Notes under the pieces: model-generated
What the model was told of the DNA's origin: nothing
Database searches by the model: none
Seen by the model: the letters and a program-made list of their open reading frames with translations, nothing else
Made by a program: the position numbers and the translations under genes
Shown: piece by piece, positions 1 to 10,084 of the stretch
How the letters are laid out: each line of letters opens with the position of its first letter
How positions within the stretch are numbered: the stretch's first letter is position 1
Assembly: GCA_049999725.1 (NCBI GenBank)
Contig: JBNGIS010009185.1
Coordinates: 19,358 to 45,307, forward strand
DNA length: 25,950 nt
DNA from: Haplomitrium mnioides
Lineage: Eukaryota; Marchantiophyta; Haplomitriopsida; Calobryales
Direction of reading: 5' to 3'

Positions 1-451
1 TTTGCCTCACATACAGTTTGAAGTCTGTCTTGCCAATTGAGTTTGATATTTCTACTTTTAGAACCACTAGCGTGGAAAGACAAAAGGGAGATAATTTGGA
101 GATGGCTACACGAACTCGCAACCAACAATTGATGGAGTTAGAAGAAGCATGAGCAATGGCTGAAGCAAATATCCAATGAGCACAAGCCCAACAAAAGAAG
201 ATCCATGACAAGCGATTTGGAAAAAAAAGGCATGTGGAGTTTTGACAAGGAGATTGGGTCATGGTGTTCGATACAAACAGAAGCAAAAGAAATTCCTACC
301 AAGGTACTTTGGTCCTTTTGTTGTGCAGAAAGTGTATTCCAATTACACATTTGATTTGTCAGAACTAAACGGAAGGCCCTATGATCAAGTGAATTATGAC
401 AAGTTAAAGCCATTTTATGCACGTAAGGAAGACGTCACTCTGAGGACATAG
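1..451 (+). pseudogene. Ty3/gypsy integrase C-terminal end (3' end of pol)
   Basis: This is the last part of a Ty3/gypsy polyprotein, the integrase C-terminal region that follows the catalytic core and helps bind DNA. The reading LPIEFD...TSVERQKGD at 33-93 is the usual end of the integrase core region. It is followed by a charged helical stretch, then GDWVMV at 250-267, and after a frame change YFGPFVVQKV with YTFDLSELNG and KLKPFY, which is the GPY/F module. The coding ends at TAG 449-451, just before a polypurine tract and an LTR, the expected order. In-frame TGA codons near 148, 178 and 242 and the frameshift near 270 show it is dead. The rest of the element lies left of the window. The family call is sure; the exact lineage is not. 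Confidence 0.9.
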
Positions 452-460
452 TGAAACCTT

Positions 461-469
461 AGGAGGGGA
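461..469 (+). promoter_or_regulatory. Polypurine tract for plus-strand priming
   Basis: The purine run AGGAGGGGA lies between the pol stop codon and the LTR start at 475. This is where LTR retrotransposons keep the RNase H-resistant primer for plus-strand DNA. The five-base gap before the TG of the LTR is slightly longer than usual. Confidence 0.65.
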
Positions 470-474
470 TACAA

Positions 475-1694
475 TGTGAAGACATGAGGCAAATATATGT
501 TTTCTTCTATGTTTGAAATTCATGGCATAGTAGTTGGGGTATTTGGAGGAAGGATATGGAGGATTTCAATGACATTGGAGGAAACATGGTTTCTTAGCAA
601 AATTTGTACAGAGTAAAATCATATTCTTATCAGATGCATGTTGGAGCTGGAATTTCATGAGTAATTGAATTCTATCAATTGTCATTAGCAACAATTTACA
701 GAAGTGAAAAAAATTTTGTAAACGGAGAGTTATAACTGGTCAAAGGTAAAATAGGACTCTACAGGAAAGTCAAAACAGAGAGTAGTTAGATAAGAGAAAA
801 TGCAGATATTATTTCATAAATAGAAATATTGTTTTATATGCTTTCCAACAAGATATAGTACAGGCAATTTGAATTAGTATGAAGGACTCTTGAGAGAATC
901 TTCTAGAAGAGCCTAAAGAGGAGAAAAGTCAAAGAAAAGAACTTTAATCTTTAACTTGCTCATTGAGGGAATCTCGAAATATGAAAATTATCTTTTGTAT
1001 TAAGTATGAAATAAAAGGAAATATGTGACTAGATCAGATGCTTGGTCAAAGAAAGCTCCAAATCATAAGCTTCTTCTTGAAAAAGTAAGAAAAAGTTAAA
1101 ATTACTTTAGAACTACTTTTGAGGAAAGCTCCAAATGAGAAGCTTCTTGAGAAAAAGGCAACAATACTTTAGTAGATACTTTAAGAGATACTTTAGAATT
1201 TAAAATTGAATGGCTAGCTTTTACTTAGAGTAAAGGAATCTCTAGGTTTTACTAGTAGTAATTAGCTAGACTAGTATATAAGGAGGGAGAAGAGAGAGCA
1301 AAGAGGACTTGGAGTGGCTTGAGCTTAGACTTTCATTTTCACACTTGGGGAGTTCATTCTTGGAGAGACCATTGGAGAAGCGCTTGGAGGAGCTCTTGGA
1401 GGAGTTGCTAAGAAGACTCATTAGAGGACAAGCACTTGATGAGGGGTTTCCAATAGAGTGAGGAGTTGTGGAGAGTGAGAAAGGGTGAGAGCATGAGAGT
1501 GTTGAAGAGATTTCTAGAGTAAAGAGTTTGATTTTGGGCAAGAGATTTTGTATTGAGTATATCTTCTATGTACATTCTATAGGAATTGTCGGGTTTTGAT
1601 GTGTGCAATTTGACTTCTATTCCCCTCTCATCTTAAATGTGCACTCAACATCAAAGTCACATGAGGAGAAACCGGCAAAACAAGTAGCTTCACA
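475..1694 (+). repeat. 3' LTR of the Ty3/gypsy element
   Basis: The LTR starts TGTGAAG (475-481) and ends CTTCACA (1688-1694), a perfect 7-bp inverted terminal pair that obeys the TG...CA rule. It starts directly after the pol end and polypurine tract. Inside it, TATATAAG at about 1275-1282 is a good core promoter in the last third, with an AG-rich leader after it. Immediately after 1694 the sequence becomes a minus-strand copia coding region, so this LTR marks an insertion junction. The ATGGT at 1695-1699 would be the right copy of a 5-bp target duplication; the left copy lies outside the window. Small ORFs in this LTR are chance. Confidence 0.8.
1275..1282 (+). promoter_or_regulatory. TATA box of the gypsy LTR
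   Basis: TATATAAG lies about 800 bp into the 1,220-bp LTR, followed by a purine-rich leader. This is a likely U3/R promoter, and transcription would begin near 1305. Confidence 0.5.
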
Positions 1695-2223
1695 ATGGTA
1701 TGCCTTTGCTATCATTTTTGATGTGGTAGAACATGTCTTGGCTAGGATGCCCTAGGCGGTTATGCCATGTGAGAGTTGTGGAGATCGGTTTTGTGAAGAC
1801 ATTATATGAGCATGTTTTTGTAGTGTACAATCCAAGTGGTGACAGTGAGAATGATTTATGTATGTCAAAGCCTGCTGTTGTTGGGATCAAGATATGGAGG
1901 ACTTCAGTTTCCTTAAAAGATTTGGTTTGAATGTGAAAACCGTTTGGTTGTATATCCTCAAAACTGATGAGGTTTTTGGTAGCTGCAGGTGCATAAATTG
2001 CAGATTTGATGTCCAATCTTGTTCCATTTGGAAATAGTATGGTTGCTGGACCATGTCCTTTTTCAGTTTGATTGTTATAGGTAATTGTTGTCATAGGCCT
2101 GGAAGAAGGTTTGATCGATGAGAAGTATTTTTGGTCTTGCAATATAGTGTGTGAAGATCCACTGTCTACAATGTATGTTATTCTAGATTCGTTTTTCTGG
2201 TTTGGCAGATATGAGTGAGTCAT
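1695..2223 (-). pseudogene. Ty1/copia protease and pre-integrase fragment
   Basis: Reading the minus strand from 2223 there is an open stretch of 177 residues. It carries YIVDSGSSHTI with the aspartic protease active-site DSG at 2166-2158, a typical copia protease body (LFPNGTRLDI, APAATKNLIS), and then TLTWHNRLGHPSQDMF at about 1775-1725, the GAG-pre-integrase signature that precedes the zinc-binding domain of copia integrase. The frame stops where the gypsy LTR begins, so the gypsy element interrupted this polyprotein and the rest of pol lies left of the window. This open segment starts inside the ancestral polyprotein, so its first methionine is not a true start. Family identity is sure. 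Confidence 0.9.
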
Positions 2224-2351
2224 GTGACTTTCAGAATGTAGATTATACTAAAGGTATACATCAATGTCTGCCAGTTCTAGTAAGTTGTCTTGTATCTTGT
2301 AGTTGTGAGGTTTGATGCTTTGTTGGTATAGTCGAGCTAGGTGCACTAGTA

Positions 2352-3378
2352 CTCTGCAAATGGGTTGGGTGTGGCTACGTGTGCCACATCAGTTGTAGGT
2401 TGTTGGGTGCTGGCGTGAATACGTTTGTCGGCCCCTATGAGATTGCCTCCCACCTCTATTGTTCCACGTGCACTGTGAAGCGCATTCTGGTATTGTCAAT
2501 GTGCGACGTTCGTTATGTCAATCCCTATTATTGGAGGTTGAAGGTTGATTGGTGGTCTAACAGGTGGTGCTCCACTTGAATGTGGAGTGTCCCCTTCCTC
2601 TGCCTCTTGAGAGGTTTCTGTTTCTAGATCAAAGGTACATCCCAGTCCCTATAAAGTGTGATTCAGGAGGTCTTTTCTTCACATTTTCCACGAGGAGCAA
2701 TTGATGCTTTGTAGCTAGTGGCATGTATGCTATCAGTTTAGAGTATCGAGTGAATTGTATATTGCAATATTGTGATGCTAGAATGAGATTGCTCACAAGA
2801 AAAGTCGATAGAGTTTTCTCTATCTTTTCTTTGTCAGTCACGGGGTGGCCATAGATTGCCAATTGTAAGACAATGCAAAATAGTTTGTTGTTGTAATTTA
2901 ATATTGACTTATGGTCATGAACTCAGAGACTAATCCAATCGTGTCTCACTGCAGGGAGCAATATGCTTGTCAGATGGTCAAATCTGAATTTTAGTTCTTC
3001 CCATAGTAGATGGGGACTGTGATAATTTAGGTATTGGAGTCTCAAGGGTTCCACCAAGTGGTGTTTGATCAGGATGAGGGTTTTGGCTGCATCTTTTGGG
3101 ATGATATTATCATTCGTGTTGATGATTTCACGGATGCCTTTGGATGTTAAATATGTCGCTACGTCTAGTGAACATGACGAGTAGTTGGATCTATCCAATC
3201 TTAGAGCTTGGAATTTCAAAGATTCTACATATGCCATTTTCAGGTCTGTGCTCTGTTTGTTGATAATACATGTGAATGAGAAAGATGAACCAAATGGTTT
3301 GCCGAATGCAGTTGTTGGGTCAAGGCTGCGTTTGTTTGTACTCAATACAGATTGGTGATTGATCCGAGTTTCAGTCAA
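2352..3378 (-). pseudogene. Ty1/copia gag (UBN2-like) with decayed zinc knuckle
   Basis: This is the structural gag region of the same minus-strand copia element. From the ATG at 3378, two open blocks (3378-2923 and 2862-2629) read as one gag: LKFQALRLDRSNYSSCSLDV, then LVEPLRLQYLN, LLWEELKFRFDHL and LPAVRHDW, followed by GHPVTDKEKIEKTLSTF. These are hallmarks of the copia gag (UBN2/DUF4219-type) domain. At about 2398-2352 a relic reads CGTRSHTQPIC, which is a CX2CX4HX4C zinc knuckle whose first cysteine has been lost and which has an in-frame stop. CRVLVHLARLYQQ follows, as in related elements. Several stops and at least two frameshifts separate the blocks. The Met at 3378 is a plausible native start. 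Confidence 0.85.
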
Positions 3379-5160
3379 TCATGAACCCATGTACCTATTT
3401 ATGTTTTCTGCTTTAAGTGGAAAAATCAAAAAACTGAAATGAAAAACATGAAAGAATTGATTAACTATGAGTCGATTGGTATGTACACCGAGAAATGAAA
3501 TAAGAAATTGATGTTACTAAGGGATGAAAAAATTGCCTTATATAAGTATGTATCTACTGCTTCTAATGTGTCGGTAGCGTGTTCTCCCATAGCTTCCTTG
3601 TGTGTCCTTCTAGAGCTAAAGTAGAGCCTAGTCCCCAATCGTTGTAGTTCCTATCTACAATACTAATTCTGTGAAGAAGGGAAAAGTAACAGTTGCAGGC
3701 TTGGCCAGATAGAGGTTGAGCTTGTGGAGGTGACAGGAGTTAGCGTTTCTTGTTAGTATGATTTGCTTGTAATTTCTATCAGAATTATTTCAAAATCAAT
3801 GAGTATGTCCTTTGTAAGGGATAGATTTATTCAAAGAACAGAAAAGAATCAACCAAAGATAATCAAAAGATGGGTTGAGAAAGTTGAACCGCAAAGTTTT
3901 GGAGATTGAAGTGAAAGAGCTGGAAGTAGTAAGATGCAGTGTTTCTCTTTCATTGAATGTTGACATATCTTCTGTGTAGGCGTCTATGTGAAGGTATCTT
4001 CTACCTAAGATGTCTCTGACGGGGTCTTTGTTGTTGCATAAACAAGTGAGTTGAACTTGTGCAAAGGTGTGAGTAGCCTGTGCTTTACCAAGATAGTAAC
4101 AAGGTAATACCAGAAACTGAGAAGGAAAGAACAATAGAGGTTTGTATACACAAGTGTCAAAGGAGAACGGGTGGACACGTTGGTGTTGTCTCTTGTGTTG
4201 GATAGTTCCTAGCAAAGAAAATAGAGAAGACAAGAATCTCATGTGGAACCACGTATTGAAATAGTGAAGAGAGATAACAATGGTTTGTGAGTATAGATGT
4301 CAGTGTAGAAATGTAGCACTGGAAACAGAACGAGAATAGAGAGTTTGACTTGATATTTGTTGTTGTCGAAGAGGCACCTTCAGCTTGTCATAGGCAAGAA
4401 ACAAAGACAAACAAACAATGAGAATACAATGCAGGTCGGCCTTGGGCATGCACAGAGTGTTGTGGTGCTCTGCTGGAGTCGACGAGTCAAGAAAATAACG
4501 AGCCAATGTTGCTCAGATGTCGTCAAACAGAGGGAAACAACAAGAGGGAAAGATCACCCAAGGGGTCATAGTAGAGAGCGATGTCGTCAAGTAGAGATAA
4601 AAAAAAGAGAAGTTCTCCAGCCGAGCAATTGCCAAGTGTCACGCAAATGATCAGGAAGTTGCAGAATAGAAGAGCTAGTATGCCGCCAAGCAAAAGAAGG
4701 TAGGAAGTTTGTCGAATAGAGAACGCAACACGTAGTCTGGAAGAATGGAGCGTCGTCAAGCCAAAGAGTGAAGGTGCATCAGATAAGTGAGCAATAATCG
4801 TCAGGCAAAGCATCAAGTAGCGGCAGCTTTATGGATTAGCAAGAGGAGCAACGTCGAGCAACGCGAGTGAGCTAGGGTCGCGAAGTGTGAGCGCGGTCTA
4901 GTTCGTACGGAGAGGTTTTTCAAAAAGAAAAAATGAAGAGGAGCAAGAGGTATAGATGCTCAAAGAAAAAAAAAGAAAACCTTATTAGAAACATAGCGAA
5001 GGAGAAAAAAAAGGAAATGTTCACAGGAGCAAAATAGTGGGAAAACAAACACCGCAAAGGTAGAACAGAGTACGCAGGTGTAAGTACGCAGATGGAGAGT
5101 ATGTTGGAGTTGTTTATGATGTTGGTGAAGCTTGAGCGCATGCGAGAAAAAAAATTTGTA
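3379..5160. other. Non-coding stretch; probable leader/LTR remains of the copia element
   Basis: No recognisable protein is encoded here. The position upstream of the minus-strand copia gag suggests decayed leader and LTR sequence. TTATATAA at 3538-3545 could be a minus-strand TATA box. A 148-residue minus-strand open frame at 4242-3796 resembles nothing I know and has no supporting context. Between about 4515 and 4815 the phrase GTCGTCAA or CGTCAAG recurs at irregular spacing within purine-rich DNA, without forming a clear tandem array. I could not define LTR ends or a primer binding site. Confidence 0.4.
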
Positions 5161-5174
5161 CAATTCTTTTGTGT

Positions 5175-5190
5175 TGATAACGTGTTATCA
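5175..5190. repeat. 16-bp near-perfect palindrome, copia-like LTR edge
   Basis: TGATAACGTGTTATCA is an inverted repeat with only the two central bases unpaired. From memory, a closely similar phrase (GATAACGTGTTATCAGCAC) is common at the LTR end and primer site of plant copia elements, so this may be a relic of another copia LTR. No coding region supports that. Confidence 0.35.
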
Positions 5191-5267
5191 CATGAGCACC
5201 GCCCGCATACACACAAGAGTCTCCAAAACAAATGAGTAGAATGATTAGGTCGAGACAACTTATATAG

Positions 5268-5269
<2 letters not shown>

Positions 5270-5318
<49 letters not shown>

Positions 5319-5328
5319 NNNNNNNNNN

Positions 5329-5375
<47 letters not shown>
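5270..5375. repeat. (TA)n microsatellite with internal gap, flanked by inverted TATAGGG/CCCTATA
   Basis: Pure TA dinucleotides run from 5270 to 5375, interrupted only by ten N (5319-5328), so the true length is unknown. The left flank ends TATATAGGG and the right flank starts CCCTATA, so the whole tract is a palindrome with a G/C clamp that could extrude as a long hairpin. The open frame across it is an artefact of the repeat. Confidence 0.97.
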
Positions 5376-5379
<4 letters not shown>

Positions 5380-6337
5380 ATAACAAAAATAATAAAATAA
5401 TAATAATAGGATTGAAACATGTTATAATACAAGAAAATAATAAGATGAAGTAGATTAAAAAATAAGACTAGGAACTTCTACAATGACTATCAGACAAGAG
5501 GATAAGAGTACCCTACTTAACAATATTATATTATATTATATTATAGACTATTAATAAAATAATGACTTGAATAGAACAATAGAAAAAAATCAGAAGTTCT
5601 TTCAGACATGGTGAATAGAGCACCCTTCTCAATTTTTCCATTAATGAGGAAAAAATAAAATACTAAGTTTATCAAGGCACATAGAGAACATAGTAAAACA
5701 AGGGATAATAGAGAATAGATTATACAAAATAGAGGATAGCAGAATAAAAGGGAGGAATATGCAAAAAAAAGGCATGTTGAGGGCTAACACACATAGTACT
5801 ATAGAATATGATTAACCTCCAGGCTTAGTATTTTACAAGGCAAAGCCCTTTGCTCCAAATCTCGTTAATGACTTCCCGAGTGATTTCTCTTTCCTGCATT
5901 AAACTGGACCATCCCTCCAATAAATCTAAATAAATCTACTTTCTTTAGACTCTAGGTGACTCCTTAAATTGATTTTATTCTCCTTGCCCCTCTTGTGCAC
6001 TAGGTTGACCAGTCCTGGGCTCAAAGAGTTGTATTAGGCCGGGTTAAACACAAAAAATAAAATAAAAACCCAAAAATACCTGGCCCACATTCTCATATTT
6101 CCTAGCTCCATAAGCATATGTAATAGTTGCTAACTGTAGTAAGCAATAGCTAAAAATGAAATAAGATATAGTGTCAACTATATCTAGAAATCTATTACTA
6201 AGTTAGAGTATCAAAACATGATTGTTATTATAGAGAGAATGACATGTGGCAAGAGGAGAGAAAACCAACAAATTAAAGTGAAGAAGAAGTCTATATATAC
6301 TACTTGAGAAGAGGATAAAGACATGTGGCAAGCAAAG
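5376..6337. other. Non-coding stretch before the 183-bp tandem repeats
   Basis: No protein or RNA gene is visible. A short (TTATA)n run lies at about 5525-5545. From about 6240 the phrase ACATGTGGCAAG begins to appear (6242, 6321), so the last 100 bases are probably degenerate outer copies of the tandem array that follows. Confidence 0.5.
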
Positions 6338-6886
6338 GATTAAAGCAAATAGAAGGTTCTAAGATAAAGACACGTGGCAAAAGGAGAACTAAAGAGACGA
6401 AAGGTTCTAAAGATAAGAACATATGGAAAAAATAGAACTAAAGAGAGATGGAAGGTTCTAAAGATAAAGACATGTGCAAGAAGGAGAATAAAAGTAAAAA
6501 ATTGTCCAATCAGTGTGAGAGATTAAAGCAAATAGAAGGTTCTAAGATAAAGACACATAGCAAAAGGAGAACTAAAGAGACGAAAGATTCTAAAGATAAG
6601 AACATGTGGCGAAATGAGAACTAAAGAGAGATGGAAGGTTCTAAAGATAAATCCACTTGCAAGAAGGAGAATAAAAGTAAAAAGTAGTCCAATCAGTATG
6701 AGAGATTAAAGCAAATAGAAGGTTCTAAGATAAAAACACATTGCAGAAGGAGAAGTAAAGAGACAAAAAGCTCTAAAGATAAGGACTTATAACAAAAGAA
6801 GAACTAAAGAGAGATGGAAGGTTCTAAAGATAAAGACACGTGAGAGAAGGAGAATAAAAGTAAGAAGTGGTCCAAATAGAATAGGA
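6338..6886 (+). repeat. Three tandem copies of a 183-bp unit with internal sub-repeats
   Basis: Units begin GATTAAAGCAAATAGAAGG at 6338, 6521 and 6704, an exact 183-bp period. Each unit holds three sub-repeats starting AAGGTTCTAA (in the first unit at 6353, 6401 and 6452, so 48, 51 and 84 bp apart), each followed by a phrase like AAAGACACGTGGCAAAAGGAGAACTAAAGA split over two sub-parts. Several carry the G-box-like core CACGTG or its relatives CATGTG and CACATA. The array lies about 60 bp upstream of a TATA box and upstream of a gypsy gag, so it may be a repeated upstream enhancer region of the LTR. Confidence 0.9.
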
Positions 6887-6945
6887 TAGAAAAGGAACCA
6901 ATAGGACTCCCCTACCTAAGTAAGCAAAGTGCTTTCTGTCTAGAA

Positions 6946-6953
6946 TATAAAAA
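6946..6953 (+). promoter_or_regulatory. TATA box downstream of the tandem repeats
   Basis: AATATAAAAAAGGGAGAGTG is a strong TATA element with a purine-rich start region. It is placed after the repeat array and about 790 bp before the gag start. Several AATAAA signals (7218, 7248) follow, as expected for the R/U5 part of an LTR. Confidence 0.45.
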
Positions 6954-7736
6954 AGGGAGAGTGTCTTGTTAGACATCTCGTACCTTATGAGTTTTTGAAG
7001 TTCTTTGTGCATTTCTCTCATGCTAATTTATGTGTATTATACTTATGTTAACTTATATGTGTAATGTGGGTGTGTAGTTTTACAATAGTGTCAAAGCTTG
7101 GTCTTCCTTAAGAAGTGTGGACTACCTTTCTTTGGAGAAGTATTTAATACCTTTTGGAGTAGTGTAATCTCTACTTTGCATTAACTCCAAGAGAGTTAAA
7201 CTATCAAGTTTTCATGAATAAAAATTAACTTTTATCCCATCTTTTATAAATAAAGATAAGAATTTTGACTTGATGCCATGGCAAAAAAAATTGATAGAGG
7301 GGCATTTGTACCTCATATAATTCCTCAATTAAATCCTTTTAACATTTGTGTATTAATATTGACAAACATTTCTTTCGTCAATTTCTAATGTATAATTTTG
7401 GTGATGACTTTATGGTTTTTGTGATGGAATCAAGAAAGCTTGTTATCTTACTTGTAGTAAACTATAGTATTACATGCGAGTGTTTTATTTACATTTTGTA
7501 GTAGATGAAAATTGGATTTGAACCAAACTTGTCTAGAATAGTTCAACTCCTAATGTCATATTTCTATTAGAGCAATGTTTAAGCAAATGCAGCAAAGTTT
7601 TCTTGTTTGTAAGTTTGGAGAGAGGTTTGGTGTTGGCGACATCAACTAAACCTTTAAATACACAAATTCAAATGTGTACATACTTTTTTGTGCAAGTTAT
7701 TGGGAGTTAAGTTGTAACAGAAAAACATGGATGCTA
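6954..7736 (+). other. Probable R/U5 and leader of the second Ty3/gypsy element
   Basis: No gene is visible. AATAAA-type signals near 7218 and 7248 and the following AT-rich leader suit an LTR 3' part and untranslated leader. I could not identify a clear LTR end or a tRNA primer site; CCATGGCA near 7276-7285 is the only weak candidate. Confidence 0.35.
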
Positions 7737-8771
7737 ACTCTATGAGTTTGGATGATGGCAAAGTTGGAAGAGCTTCAAGAATCTTTTATATCAAGGCAAC
7801 AACAAACAAACATGTTGATGGTAGAAATGGTGAAAATTCAATTATAACAAGAAATGGAGAATGAAGATGAGAGACGTTACTTTAAAAGATGAGCAAATCG
7901 TGTAAGGTGGAGCCCTATAGAAGAAGTCGCATGGTTGGTATTGTAGAAGAATAGGTTTACCGAATGGAAGTTCATATGTTATATTATCCAAATGCTTCAA
8001 ATTTGGAGAAATGATTGTTTGCAAGGTCATTTCTAATAGAGCATGCATCCATATGGCTAGAAAGACGTGAGCAACATAAAAATCCACAAGGAGAACAACT
8101 TTTGTGGAGCAGTTTAAAAGAAGGTTTGCTTTAAAATTTTAAAGTGGTAGATTATATATTGACCGCAAGAATGAAGCTTTAAGAGTTGGAGCAACAAGGA
8201 AATGTTGCAAGATACATTGAAGAATTTCAAAGTTAGTGAGTCCAAATTGAAGATATGAGTCCAATGAATGCCCTTGACAAATTTTTGCAAGGGTCAAAGA
8301 GAAAGATTAGAGGAGAAGTTATTATACGCAACCCAAAAGATGTACTTGAAGTTATCTCATTTGTTCAACAAATTGAAAGGACACTAGGAATTGTGCAAAC
8401 TGAAGGAAACTATGGCCCCATACATATGGAGTTGGGAAATATAAGAAGAAGAGAATTTCATTGCCTAAATCACCAACAAAGGAAACCACAATATGCTACT
8501 TAAAAGAGGATGGATGATCAGCAATAAGCTCGAGCATACTATAATTGTGGTTGGATATGACATATTGCACCAAATTGTAGAGAAGTATGACACAATCAAT
8601 AACGAGTGTTTTGACAACCTATTCAAAATGTCAACAATGAAGAAGACAAAGAATGTAAAGGAAACAATGGGCACGAGTAAAAAACCTTGTGGTTTTGTTG
8701 GGATAAAGAAGAAAGGTGAGAGAAGTATTCAACAAAGTTATATCTATTATATAGAAAAACAAGAAAATTAG
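7737..8771 (+). pseudogene. Ty3/gypsy gag with zinc knuckle relic
   Basis: The gag polyprotein is read across several frames. After an early charged helical part (QESFISRQQQTN, MENEDERRYFKR) come VRWSPIEEVAW, EQFKRRFA, GNVARYIEEFQ, DMSPMNALDKFLQGSK and a glutamate/glutamine-rich end. This order is that of the retrotransposon gag domain of plant gypsy elements. At 8537-8578 a zinc knuckle CX2CX4HX4C can be seen as YYNCGWI-stop-HIAPNC: the first Cys has become Tyr (TGT to TAT) and a stop interrupts it. Many stops and frameshifts make it non-functional. The start is uncertain: two nearby ATGs at about 7737 and 7755 sit in different frames. Confidence 0.8.
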
Positions 8772-9260
8772 AGGGTTAATTATGGTTGATGGATGGATGG
8801 AAGGATGTGCAATAAGAGTTTTGGTGGACTCCATAGCAAAAGAAAATTATTAATCATGGGTTATAGCATTGAAGTTGAAGTTGGCCCTTGAAAAAGAAGA
8901 GCACAAAGTGGTGGAAATTGCAAATGGCCAAAGTGAGTCCATTAAACGAATGTCTCAAAGTATAGCTTTACACATAGGTAACTATAAAGAAAAGTTGGAG
9001 TTGAAGATCACGACATTGGCAAGATACAATGCTACTCTGAGAATAAAGTAGTTATGAAGATATAATCTGCAAGTAGATTAGCGAAAGAAGACACTCTCGA
9101 CATCTCAATAGAAGATTTGGGAGGTCAAGCACCATCTCATTCAAAGCACCTACCCCTATATGTGATTGGAAAAAATTCAATCAAAAAGCAAGATGTGGTG
9201 TTTTTATGACTCATACATGAGCTCACTATTGATAAGGAGGACTGAAAGCATAAAGTTCTA
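8772..9260 (+). pseudogene. Ty3/gypsy protease region, strongly decayed
   Basis: This lies between gag and reverse transcriptase, where the aspartic protease belongs. Near 8818-8850 the text reads VLVDSIAKENY, a worn form of the usual VDSGA(T/S)HNFI active-site segment; the catalytic Asp is kept but the Gly is gone. The following 60-residue open stretch (8869-9051) holds LALEKEEHKVVEIANGQ and LHIGNYKEKLEL, like the flap half of this protease. Nothing clear is left between 9052 and 9260, probably the linker to the polymerase. Confidence 0.6.
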
Positions 9261-10059
9261 CACGAATTTCAATTTGTTTTGAGGGAGTTCCATGACATTT
9301 TTCCCAATGATTTACCCAAGAACTTGGCTCCTAAACTATGCATTGATCACAAGATTGAGGTCATTTCAAGAAGTACTCCACTGTATAAGGCATCATATCA
9401 TTTGCCTCCTCGTGATTTGGAGGAATGCAAATCTCATATTACTGAATTATTGTAAAAGGTATTCATTCAACCAAACATTTCCTCATATGGTGCATCAATA
9501 CTATTTATGAAAAAGAAAGATGGGAGTAGTAGGATGTGTATTGACTATCAAGCACTCAATCAACAAATTGTGAAAAATAAATATCCATTGCCAGGAATGG
9601 ATCATTTATTTGATCAACTTCAAGGAGAAAATTACTTTACAAAGTTGGATTTGAGAAGCGGATATAATCAAATCCAAAACACAAAGGGTGATGTGCAAAA
9701 AACAACATTTTGATGTTGATATAGGCATTTTGAATATCTTGTTATGTCTTTTGGATTAACTAATGATCTTGCAACTTTTATGGATCTTATGAATGATATT
9801 TTTCAATCTTATTTGGATTAGTTTGCTATTGTCTTTTTAGATGACATTCTCATTTATAGCAAGAATCTTCAAGAGCATCAACAACACCTTTGTACGATAT
9901 TGAAGGTACTTTGAAACCATAAGCTATATGTCAAAATGTGAAATTGGAAAGAGGGAGGTTGACTACTTGGATCACGTTGTGAGTGCATTACGAATCCAAG
10001 TCATGGATCACAAAAAGAAGGCAATTCAGAAGTAGGAAGCATTTAGTAATCAAATACAA
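9261..10059 (+). pseudogene. Ty3/gypsy reverse transcriptase (interrupted at its 3' end)
   Basis: This is the RNA-dependent DNA polymerase of the element. In order it shows HEFQFVLREFHDIFP, IDHKIEV, LPPRDLEECK, VFIQPNISSYGASIL, KKKDGSSRMCIDYQALN, KNKYPLP, YFTKLDLRSGYNQI (first catalytic Asp at 9648-9650), [12 protein letters not shown], and [10 protein letters not shown] at about 9834-9863, which is the YxDD box with F for Y. The thumb reading continues to AIQK-stop-EAFSNQIQ and stops making sense at 10059. The RT to RNase H connection resumes at 19711 with RGFWRLTEFYCRF. Two stops are TGG to TAG and CAG to TAG changes. The long open frame at 9507-9713 is the best kept piece. Confidence 0.93.
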
Positions 10060-10062
10060 TAA

Positions 10063-10084
10063 AAACAACAACTACTTTGAACCA
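10063..10084 (+). repeat. Left terminal inverted repeat of the inserted element
   Basis: AACAACAACTACTTTGAACCA pairs with the reverse complement of 19689-19710 at about 18 of 22 positions. A second, subterminal match (TTTTG..CTCAAAAA) occurs about 68 bp in on the left and 50 bp in on the right, which suggests a longer, eroded inverted repeat. Confidence 0.6.

Noticed and set aside
3796-4242. A 148-residue minus-strand frame as a gene.
   Set aside because: No motif, low-complexity leucine/phenylalanine-rich composition, and a position in probable LTR or leader DNA of a dead copia element.
4920-5432. A 170-residue minus-strand frame with a long Ile-Tyr repeat.
   Set aside because: It is translation of the (TA)n microsatellite and crosses an N gap.
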